Below, piece by piece: positions 32,461 to 42,102 of a DNA stretch of 64,000 nucleotides. The stretch spans positions 1-64,000 of the forward strand of contig MCFL01000029.1 of assembly GCA_002102555.1 (NCBI GenBank), in the 5' to 3' direction. This DNA is from Catenaria anguillulae PL171 (Eukaryota > Blastocladiomycota > Blastocladiomycetes > Blastocladiales > Catenariaceae). Position 1 is the stretch's first letter; each line of letters starts with the position of its first letter. Under the pieces are notes generated by a model that saw only the letters and a list, made by a program, of their open reading frames with translations, was not told the DNA's origin and made no database searches. The translations under genes and the position numbers were made by a program.

Positions 32461-34332
32461 ATGAATACCATGAATCTCACGCCCGCGACAAGTCTGCCTC
32501 TCGACATTGCCGAGCTCGTCCTTATCGCCGCCATCCGCACCAACGTCACTGTTTGCTCACTCAACGCCGATGCCGTGGCCATCCTCAATGTGTTGGGCCC
32601 ACGGCAAGAGTTTCCATCAATTACCGACGCTGCCCTGCATCACATGGTCTGGATCAGTCTCGACTCGATTGCACAAGCCGGCGACACTTGGCTGCTCGGC
32701 CGACTACTTGATCCAACTGTCGCAAAGCCCAATCCGCCGATTCGCCCGCTACGCAGCTCGCCACACGTTCTGGCTCGTGCTTCCGAAGCCGGACAACTCG
32801 ATTTCCTTGGCTACTGGCTGCGCCTGGTGCGGCGTTACGACGTAGCATCGCTCACGTTGACGGTGGTGCGACGCGCCATCTCGGCGGCCGTCCGAGCAGA
32901 GCAAATGCATGTGGTTGACTGGTGGTTGGACGCGGTTGGCAAAGTGTTTGACGGAAAGCAAGGCCCATTGAACGAGTGCTGGGACATATCATTTGAAGCT
33001 GGTCGGTCCAAGTGCATGCTTGACCATGTACACGCGCAGTGGACCAAGGTGACCGGATTGGCGCTACACACGTACGACCTTGCATACCGTGCCCTGCGAC
33101 GTGCCCACGGCGAAAAGAATGCGGCCGCCGTGGACTGGTGGCTGACGCAAGTGCCTCAACTCCAAGTCTTGCGATTCATGCTCCCGCGCATTATGCGTTG
33201 GAAGCGGCCGCATTTCAAGTACATTCTTTACCTGTTTCGCGCAAACGAGTTGGGTGTGCCGTCGTTGAACAGCAGCAGTGGCGAGACATGCCAACGCCTA
33301 TGCTGGTGGGCGGCAGTGCCGCTGCTGTTTGCGGATCTGGATTCGTGGCGAACACATGAGCCAAAGGTGTTTGAAGAAATGGTGGCCAGGACGAGTTGCA
33401 AGCGCTGTATCAACATCATCTTCCACTCTTCACCATCTTCATCAGCGTCAGCGTCAGCGTGCCCGATTCTCGAATGCGCGCACGATCACTGTGTCGTGTG
33501 TGCCTTGCCCGACAACCAAATCGACTTGGACAAGCTGGCCGAGTACAACATGGGAACGCACTCGTTGATTGACTGCATGTGCAAGCACGGCCATGCTGAG
33601 GGGCTTCGCTTGTGGTTGAGATTGCGCCGCTCCAAGGCGTCATGGTTGCCCATTCCGCCGCACGCATTGCATGTTGCGTCAAAGCATGGGCATTTGAGAG
33701 TGTTGAAGGTGTGGTTAGAAGAGTGCCAGGATGACGATTTCAGAGCGTATCCGTTGTGGGATGGCGTTGGGATTTCGGTTTTGGATTGGTTGCTGGAGCA
33801 CGATGTGGACTGCAAGTGGTTGAGGTGGATGAGTTTGGACGAGGCGAGCAGAGCGGGTCAGACACATGTCCTTGACTGGTGGCTCATCAAGTTTCGTGAG
33901 GGTCGAGTCCCTGTGTTGCGGTTCTCGTACAGGGCACTGCAGTTCCAGTCGTACGAGTCGGGTGTGAAATCGCTGCGATGGTGGCTCCGATCTGGCTTGC
34001 TTTTTGAGGATAAGTTGGGGGTGGTCAGTGTCTGGCGGTACTGCTACTTGGAACAGTTTGACCTGGTGGAAATGCTGGTTGCTGGTGGCGTGCCAGTGAC
34101 TTTTTCGCCCGTTTTCCGTCCATCCGTTCCGATAGATGTGCGGCGGACGGATGCACAAGTAGTCCAGGGGATCGAGCAGTGGTGGCAACGACGAGCGCAG
34201 ATGATGAAGGGTGTCACGGTCGAGTCTGTTCCAAGCACAGCAACTCTGTACGAACGGCAGCTCGTCCACGCGCTAGAGTGTCGATGGACCAAGGTGATGC
34301 ACGCCGACGCGGCAGTGGGATTGGGTTGGTGA
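32461..34332 (+). CDS. WWL-repeat (divergent ankyrin-like) protein A
   Basis: A single uninterrupted exon encodes 623 residues. After an N-terminal cap (LPLDIAELVLIAAIRTN, then AGDTWLLGRLL) come helical repeats of about 35-45 residues with a Trp-Trp-Leu core: LGYWLRLV, VVDWWLDAVG, AVDWWLTQVP, LKVWLEEC, VLDWLLEHD, VLDWWLIKF and LRWWLRSGL. These resemble the expanded ankyrin-like families I associate with blastocladialean fungi and oomycetes. Such repeats bind proteins; no catalytic site, signal peptide or membrane segment is visible. A Cys/His cluster (CPILECAHDHCVVC) lies mid-protein and could bind zinc. It is the intact relative of the broken copy at 39725-41572; the first 150 and last 220 residues are very similar, while the middle differs strongly. 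Confidence 0.85.
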   Translation: MNTMNLTPATSLPLDIAELVLIAAIRTNVTVCSLNADAVAILNVLGPRQEFPSITDAALHHMVWISLDSIAQAGDTWLLGRLLDPTVAKPNPPIRPLRSSPHVLARASEAGQLDFLGYWLRLVRRYDVASLTLTVVRRAISAAVRAEQMHVVDWWLDAVGKVFDGKQGPLNECWDISFEAGRSKCMLDHVHAQWTKVTGLALHTYDLAYRALRRAHGEKNAAAVDWWLTQVPQLQVLRFMLPRIMRWKRPHFKYILYLFRANELGVPSLNSSSGETCQRLCWWAAVPLLFADLDSWRTHEPKVFEEMVARTSCKRCINIIFHSSPSSSASASACPILECAHDHCVVCALPDNQIDLDKLAEYNMGTHSLIDCMCKHGHAEGLRLWLRLRRSKASWLPIPPHALHVASKHGHLRVLKVWLEECQDDDFRAYPLWDGVGISVLDWLLEHDVDCKWLRWMSLDEASRAGQTHVLDWWLIKFREGRVPVLRFSYRALQFQSYESGVKSLRWWLRSGLLFEDKLGVVSVWRYCYLEQFDLVEMLVAGGVPVTFSPVFRPSVPIDVRRTDAQVVQGIEQWWQRRAQMMKGVTVESVPSTATLYERQLVHALECRWTKVMHADAAVGLGW

Positions 34333-34566
34333 CCAGCAGCATGCACTGGCAGCCTCATGTTGTCAACTGCAAGAAATAGTATACACAGACGTTCGTCAGA
34401 GTGTCCAGTGTAGTATCATATTCCTACTCGACTGTCCGTACGGTGACGTCTTCTTTTTGGGCATTTCCGGCCCGTGATCAGCTTGCCAAAGCCAAAGCAA
34501 TGTGTTGTGTTGACCATGAATCGCACCCATGCCATCCTTGTCAGCATTGGCATCCTCGGCATCATC

Positions 34567-37298
34567 ATGACCCGCCTGCCAATGACCCGCTTCTCGGGCA
34601 CGGCCAACCCAGCATCATCCCAGCACGCGGCGAAACTGCCGTCATCTGAGCCGCTGCCCGCCACCAGCCGCCGCCTTCAGACCAACCAGGGCAGCAACGC
34701 TAACGATGGATCATCGCTGAATCTCATGGACTTGCCCGAAGACTTACTCGGCGCCATCCTCAAGACCCGCTCCATCATCCCTCCCACCACGCTCGTCCAA
34801 TTCGCCTGCGTGTCCCGTGCGGCAGCTGCAGTTGCCCTCCCGGCGCTCTACTCGGACCTCTTTGTGCCATCGCTTGCCTCTCTTCCACACATTTGGCGTG
34901 CTCTGAGCACCCGCCCGGACCTGGCCGACGCTGTCAAGTCGCTCACCATCTCGGAATACTTTGTCAAGTCGGAACAACTCAAGCTCATTGTCAACGCCAT
35001 CCAATGCTGCATGCTCACGCCAGATTCACGCATCATTTCCGTCTCGCAAGCGGACAAGTATTGTGACCCGCTCATTCTCAACAATCTGCCCATGCCCTGG
35101 TTCACACGGCTCGCGGCGCTGTGCCCAAACCTACGCGCAATCGACATGTCCAAACTGGCCGGCAACCTGGCCAAATTCGACTACTGCGTCTACTTTGGCT
35201 TTTTGGACCTTGCCCGCGTCCTCGCTCAGCGCAAAGGCAGATTCACGACGCCATTCAACACGCCTGTGGCTGCGGTGCTCGTCAATGAAGCTCACATTCG
35301 GTTGCCCAGCAGTGCGGGAGCCTCCTTCACAACGGCATTTGAGCGTGACCTGTTTTTTGTGGATGGAACCATTGATTGGGCGCGCAAGCGGTTTGATGTG
35401 ACAGACTATGTCATTAAGCGCAAACCATTCGAGACCTTTGTCCTTGTCCCATTCTCAGACCTCATTTCGCCCGATCCTCAAGTCCAGGCGCAATGGACCG
35501 TGCGCCGCGCGCGCATCCAGTCAGTGTATGCGACCAGCCAAGCCGATCGGCCCTGGCTCACAAATGAGTGGATCAGGTGCAAAGCTCAGCTGTGGTCACG
35601 AGTCGGGTGGCGGTTGGGTCAGGATCGCATGTTTGATTTCTCGCGCCCGGGAGAGATTTCCGGCAAGGTCGAGTACCATTGCGTGTTCCCCGAACTCGCC
35701 GAGGCCGCACTTGGCGTACGACACATTGACCTACCACAGCAACTCGACACGTTGTCCATTATGGGCCAAAGCATTGCCGATATCTCGCCCATTTGGTCAA
35801 CGAGGAGGTAGGGTACCAGGCCGGGCGCATGGTCAGGGTTTTCAACACCGGTCCAGCAAAGTTTGCATCCTTGTCGACGCTCGCAATCTCGGGTGCCTTC
35901 TTTTGCACGGTCGATTCGTCGCCCAGGATCTTCAACGTGTTTGCACGGTCGCTGCCCAACTTGATCGACCTGGACCTCGTAGGCGTTCAAGTTGCGCCTG
36001 ATGCATTTCTTGCATCCATGGACTGCCTGCTTCGACGCAAACCGGGTGTGGGCAAGCCGCTCACAGACCTTTCCGTTTCCTTTCAAGTTGTTCCTCAGTA
36101 TCCGTTTCCATTGACTACCACACGCAGTGGACTGGCCAGCGACACATTCAAGTATTCGGTAGCAACAGCAAGCGATTTGCGCACCCCGCTCAACATGTGC
36201 CGCGCAACTCCCAACCATTTGCGTGTGCTCACATTGACCGTGGACGGGCCCGGCTACGACGATATCGGCGCATTCCAGATCCCATCACTCGCCATGCACC
36301 CAGGCCTCCTGCATGGGATTCACAAGATGACGCTGTTTTCCATCAAACTATTTGTCTTGCCACTGCCCTACTCGCATCCTAAAGGCCCGTCTGTGCTTCC
36401 CATCGACTGCATCATCCACCCGGCTGTCAAGACCGCACCGCTGACTCACCGCACACCCATCGACTGGGCCCACTTGACCCTGCGCAACCTCCGCACTCTT
36501 TCGCTCACCTCCAAATCCATTCTGGCCAACGTCTTCTCCACCTCCAAATCTGTGACCGCCGACTTTCACCGCATGCCCGCACATCTACCCTCGTGCCCGG
36601 CACTCGACGCATTTGACGTGGCGGCCGACGACCCACTTGCTGCATTTGACGCATCCACCGTTGGCCGCACGCTCACAAAGTATCCCCGGCTGATTCATGC
36701 GCGCGTTGGGCCAACAAGCATGTCCAAGCGGCAGCTCGAGTGGTTGGCTGACAAGATGCTGTCGAGTACTGAGGACAAGGTGCTCGGGAGGTGGCCCCGG
36801 ATGCGTGATCTAGTGTTGTACAACTCTGAGGCGGGCGAGCAAGTGGACCGAGGCCTTGTGGCGTCAAGCGCGCATGTATCGGATTTGGCGGCGGCCGCAG
36901 CCGCGACCTTAGCGCCGGAGTTGGTGATTCGGTTGCGGTACGATAACGCATGGGCAATGTCGGCCCTGGAATGTGCGTATTTGGGTGCAGGGAAGAAAAT
37001 CGGATGTGACCCAATGCTATCGACCTGTGGTGGGTGCGGCAAGTTTGTCAAGCACATTCGCAATCCGTCGTCGGCCAGGACTTTGGAGGTCAATACGGCG
37101 TATGCAAAGGAGACGGGGTTGGTCAAAAAGCGCGATGCCATATTGACAACGGACCCAAGATGCAGTTGTGCGAAATGCGCGGTTGACAGGGAATATATGC
37201 GGTTCGGGAACGGGATGTATGGCATGCGCAGTGGGAGAGTGGGTCAGGTGTATTATTTGTGGAAGGAAGGGTCACGGTATCCGATGCTGGTCGAGTGA
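34567..37298 (+). CDS. F-box-like protein with leucine-rich body and C-terminal CxxC pairs (paralogue B)
   Basis: The start MTRLPMTRF matches paralogue A; an upstream in-frame ATG at 34516 is possible. The F-box-like segment is LMDLPEDLLGAILKTRSI, followed by VSRAAAAVALPALYSDLFVPS, close to A (FSTLFVPS). The reading frame changes near 35.72-35.81 kb. A 56-nt GT-AG intron (35716-35771) restores it and gives 890 residues, nearly the length of A, but a one-base indel would also work. The body is leucine-rich and irregular. The C-terminus carries CGGC and CAKC pairs followed by VYYLWKEGSRYPMLVE. Probably a substrate receptor of an SCF-type ligase; substrate unknown. A and B flank WWL gene A, suggesting duplication of a whole segment. 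Confidence 0.72.
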
Positions 37299-37418
37299 GG
37301 GAGAATCTTTTTTGATGTGCTTGATACTATGGTATAGTCCACCCGTCGAGTGCTCCGAATAATATGACGCTGATTTTCAAACACGAGACCTTGTAAATGT
37401 GACACTATCCACTCACAT

Positions 37419-39384
37419 TCACAGCACATTTCCACGACACTTTTCCGATCCGCACAAGCATCTAAACTTGTATAAGCCTGTCAGCTTATCCGCTCCCTCA
37501 TCTTCCTCCTCGACTTCCCTGACGCTCGCTGTTGACCCACCACGTCGACGTGTCGTGCGTTTCCTGCCCACCTTGGGAGCGGCCGAACGCCTGCTGCCGG
37601 CCCACCCTCGCCCTGGTCCTGCTCGATAGACTTTTCGCCGCCGTGGTAGTCAAACGCGAGCTCCTCGCCTGCAACAATGTCGCGCAGAGCAAAGAATCCA
37701 ATGCGGTGCAGGTACGGATCGTCCATGTCGTATTGGATGGCGCCTACGATCAGATTGGGCGAGCACCTATGTTGCCAAACGCGGATATACGTCGGTTATT
37801 TACATTGAACAGCGTGACGCGAGCGGGATGAAAGCAAACATACGAGTGGTTGAAGAACCGTGAGCAATTGCCCTTGTACCTGGCCTCAATGGCCTTGACC
37901 TTCGCCATCTCCTCGTCATTCGATCCATCCACCATCCAATCTGCATTGAACGAATACGTTGTGGTGCTGGTCACCCGCCCCTCGCCGCCGCCCACCTTGG
38001 CCATCCACTCTTCATCCCTGGCCCGCAACTCATCTTGCGTCAACACCTCGCCCGCATACTCGACAACAAACGCCCCCTGCGGAATGCGTTCGGCGGCAAA
38101 CACACCCAAACCTTTTCCGGATGCATGTCCGATCACAAGCCGGTATCGGATGCCGTGCTGCGCCACACGGTTTTTGCACATGGATCCGGCCGATGCCGAA
38201 GCAGAGGGGGCAAACCGGGCACATGCGCAGTTGACGTTGCACTCGATGACAAATGGCGACGTGACGGGTAAAAACGTCGAGTTTTGAAGCTGGACAAGCG
38301 CGCGAAGCCGCCCGTCCGATGTGTACGTGGGCGCCGTCGAGTGGCCGTAGGCTTCGTCGCCGTGGTGGCACGCTGGGTTGACGCGGCCAGAGGGGAGGAT
38401 GCAGGGGCGGGTCGATGTGCAATCGCAGCCGAGGAGAAAGCAGGATCGGGTGGCGGGCAGGTCGCTGAAAAGATGAGTCCAGAGTGGTAGGTAAACGAGC
38501 GGGGAGGGAGCAGGTGTTGTGGTGGTGGCGGCGAGGCAAGAGTAATTTTGGCTGAGGGGTCCTTTGCGAGCTCGACACGGAAAGAATCGACGGCTGGGAA
38601 ATGGACCAGAAGAGATCGTTGGCTCAACGCTAACAAAAACATCAGGCGGGGCATTAACAGACATACAGTGACGCTCAATCTCACGCACTGGCGGCGGTCG
38701 TGTCTCTTCGCCCATCACCACATCACCATCCGAATCTACAACAAACCCGGGGTCACCACGAGCGGCCTGCTCGTGCCCCGCGGACGATGAACTCGTACGC
38801 CCACGACCGCTGCGCGCAGCGCGCACAAACTTGTTCCTCTGGGCGGGCACCAGTGGCAGCGGGTCGCGGATCCTAGCAAAGTCGGCGTGCAGCCGATGAG
38901 CATCTTGGCAAGTGATCGCATACGGGCGGCAGCAAATTCGAGAATGAATGGCGAATCGGGGCGGCATCTGGGTGGTGTGGGACACGGATCGATTTGTTGG
39001 TCAAGTCCTCGCCGCGGGCAGCCATGTCGGCCATCCATTCGACTGGCCAGCAGTTGGGGTTGTACAGCGGCTAAACATTAACATGATCACATCGAAATGG
39101 CGGCGATGGCAAACACTAACCGGTATCAGTAGGTGTTGATTGATTTGTGGGGCCGGGGAACAAGCGAGAGACGGGCACGGTACCAAATCTGTCTCGTCGA
39201 AGAGTGGGCCCGGCTTGTCCGTATCGTACGGCACCAGGAACTCGGCGCCGTACTTGGCAATGTCGGCTTCTGAAATGGCATCGTCGTCGCGAGCCAGATG
39301 GTCGACAGCCGCCGCCCGTCCTTGCTCAGGTTGCTCCATTGACGGGTAGCGGCTCGCGGGACGCTTGCCGGATGGTGAGTACAT
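37419..39384 (-). CDS. SUV39/Clr4-type histone H3K9 methyltransferase, frames partly unresolved
   Basis: Pre-SET cysteines (GCDCTSTRPC, CNVNCACARF, MCKNRV) precede a SET domain with GKGLGVFAAERIPQG, VVEYAGEV, TYSFNADW and, after a 77-nt intron (37843-37767), the catalytic NHSCSPNL and ALRDIVAGEELAFDYHG. A post-SET zinc motif, CLCGSEKCRGNVL, ends at the TGA at 37419-37421. Together these define the SUV39 (KMT1) class, which places repressive H3K9 methylation on heterochromatin. A basic linker (VGRKRTTRRRGG) separates SET from post-SET. A likely first exon (39384-39184) joins through a 113-nt intron. Frame changes near 38.9-39.0, 38.5-38.65 and 37.56-37.61 kb are not explained by clear introns. 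I see no chromodomain. The domain call is firm; the N-terminal model is weak. Confidence 0.82.
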
Positions 39385-39724
39385 TGTTGAGAGTGATTTC
39401 TGTATGATCCATGGATTGATCCAACGACACATTCTGCCTCGTCGTATTCGTATTTGATATGTCATCGACGGACAGCGGGACATGATGATCTCAAGCAATC
39501 TCACCGCGAGTCTCCAGTATCTCTCCAACCTCATTTGCTGTGCTCAGCATGCAAAGGCCCTGGTCCACCGACAGTGACGCCTTCTCATGGACGACTTGTC
39601 GATCGTACTATTTACACAGATTCTCAGATTCTGGCTACGCTGTCTCTTATTCTGCACTCGTCGAGATTGGACACACCTTGCTCTCTGTAGACACAGTATA
39701 CACATATGATAAGATACCAACATC
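39385..39724. other. Intergenic, no supported gene
   Basis: Spacer between the start of the SET gene and the end of the broken WWL copy, both minus strand. It would hold the SET-gene promoter. Nothing else is visible. Confidence 0.45.
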
Positions 39725-41572
39725 TCACAACTCGGCCATTTTCATCTCACGGCTCCACTTGCACAAAGCATCCATCGACTCTACGTGATGCAAGCACTCG
39801 TCAAAGTCCTTGCCATGTGTCATTCCACTCAGCTTGTTGGCCATCCTTGCACGATCCCACCACCGGCGAATGTCTGCAATCACGGCTTGATTTTGCTTTG
39901 GACGTTCCGGCCAAGGCGGAGGCCGCGGTGGTAATAGCGGCTGAAAGCAAACGGACACGCCCCCAGCAACCAGCATTTCCACCAGGTCAAACTGTTCAAA
40001 GTAGCAGTACCTCCAAACACTGACCACGGGCAACTCATCCTCGAAAAGCAAGCCAGAGCGGAGCCACCATCGCAGCGATTTCACGCCCGACTCGTACGAC
40101 TTGAATTGCAGTGCCCTGTACGAGAACCGCAACAGGGACCGACCTCCGAACTTGATGAGCCACCATCAAGGACATGTGTCTGACCCGCTCTGCTCACCTC
40201 GTCCAAACTCATCCATCTCAACCACTTGCCATCCACGTCATGCTCCAGCACCAATCCAAAACCGAAATCCCAACGCCATCCCACAACGGATACGCTCTGA
40301 AATCGTCATCCTGGCACTCTTCCAACCACACTCTGAGAATCCCAAAATGCCCACGCTTGGACGCAACAAGGAAAGCGTGGCTGTGGACGTAAGCAAAGGC
40401 ATTCCGGCCTGAATGAAGCAACGCACGAAATCCTGCAACCAAACCTTCCTTGCACAGGGCCATGGACAGATGTTGCTTATGGAACTTGCGGTCACGGAAA
40501 AGCCCCTCGGGAGGGATAGTGCAGTCGATGCGATGGTCTTGAGCGCATTCGCGCACGGGGCACGTTGACGGCGACGAGTTTTGAATGATATCGCGGCAAC
40601 GCCAGCACAGGGCTTGGTCAAGCGCGCGCTTGAGTAGGTCGGGCGCATTGGCTTTCCAGGCGTCCAGGTCGGCAAAAATCAAACGAGATCTTTCGTATTG
40701 CCGCCAGCACAGAGTCAAACATGGCCCCGTTCGCTGGCTCAAGTCATTGGCCCAAAAGAAATACAAGTTGCTGGCGACATATCGTTTGTCCCATGTGAGC
40801 ATGCGAGGCAACAAGAAACGAACCTTGTCAAGGTGAGGCACTTGCGAAAACCACCATTGCATCACAGCCAAGTTGCCCGCACCGTGTGCTCGCACAACCG
40901 CTCTTTCAAACGACCAGTAGTCATCTCTCACATTGTCATCGAGCATACGCTGCACCAGTGGCCTATTCACATTCCCATCGGAATCCGTCATGCGCAACTT
41001 CTTGATGCGATCCAACACCAGTATACTCTCGGCCGCCTCGTACGCGGCTGCCCAGCACTGCTCCAGCTCATACTGAAGAAACAGCTTTGGAATCGCGCTC
41101 AACCACCATTCAAGCACATGCAGCTGCTCTGCACGGACAGCCGCCGAGATGGCGCGGCGAACCATGGTCAAAGTGAGTGGCACCACGTCGAAGCGGCGAA
41201 CCAGGCGCAGCCAGTAGCCGAGGAAATCGAGATGTCCGGCTTCGGATGCACGGGCCAGAACGTGTGGCGAGCTGCGTAATGTGCGAATCGGCGGATTGGG
41301 CTTTGAGACAGTTGCATCAAGTAGTCGGCCGAGCAGCCAAGTGTCGCCGGCTTGCGCAATCGAATCGAGGCTGATCCAGACCATGTGCTGCAGGGCTGCA
41401 TCGGAAATTGCTGGAAACTCTTGTCGTGGGCCCAACACATTGAGGATGGCCAGACATCGGCGTTGAGTGAGCGGACCGAAATGTTGGTGCGGATGGCGGC
41501 GATGAGCACTTGCTCGGCAATGTCAAGAGGCAGTGCCATGCTAGTTCTGCGTGTGGATTGGTCAAGATGCAT
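39725..41572 (-). pseudogene. WWL-repeat protein B, paralogue of the 32.5-kb gene, frame-disrupted
   Basis: The copy follows WWL gene A end to end: LPLDIAEQVLIAAIRTN at the start, AGDTWLLGRLL, VLEWWLSAIP, LRVWLEEC, LRWWLRSGL and IRRWWDRAR near the end. Relative to A the frame is lost near 41.43 kb by one missing base. It is lost again at 40.12-40.26 kb, where at least eight bases are missing as single deletions over about 110 bp while substitutions are few. The stretch on either side is about 90% identical to A in nucleotides. The middle (about 40.4-41.1 kb) is diverged in sequence but remains open. Either this is a young pseudogene or the deletions are consensus errors. If the latter, the gene is functional and similar in length to A. 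Confidence 0.75.
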
Positions 41573-42102
41573 TGCTCAGGCTTTGTCTCGGCCACGGTGG
41601 GATGTGGTTTGGCTCCATTTCGGTCGTCATTGGTTTTCTTGGAAGGAGGAGGAAGGCCCAAGTGATCGACATGGACATTTGATGGCTGATCTCTGATCGC
41701 GTCAAATCGGTCGGCCTCTCTGCAGACGACAGACCGAGTTGCGGAATTGTGACCCACACTTGGAAGAAAAAGTCGACGGCAATCGCCCTGCCACTCTGTG
41801 CATTCTTTACTCCACACTCAATTCCATTATTTGGTCTACGCCCCACTCGCGTCGCCCTTCCACCGCTCCAAAGACACGTGACACGGCCTTGCTCAGCTTC
41901 CCACGCCTTCCTGACCGACACCGGCACCTGACGCCTCCCTTGCTATTGGCGCTCGCCTCGACTCCAAGACATCGATATCCAGTCAGCACGATTGCCTTGG
42001 TCACCACCCAGCATAATTTGCATTTCTCCTATCGGTTAATCACCCACAGACACTGCAACTGCCAACCCACCAGCACGCGTCTGTTCATCACTCTGCATCA
42101 AC
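41573..42102. other. Divergent intergenic region before the importin-alpha-like gene
   Basis: Contains promoters for WWL copy B (minus) and the ARM-repeat gene (plus). Short open frames only. Confidence 0.5.
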
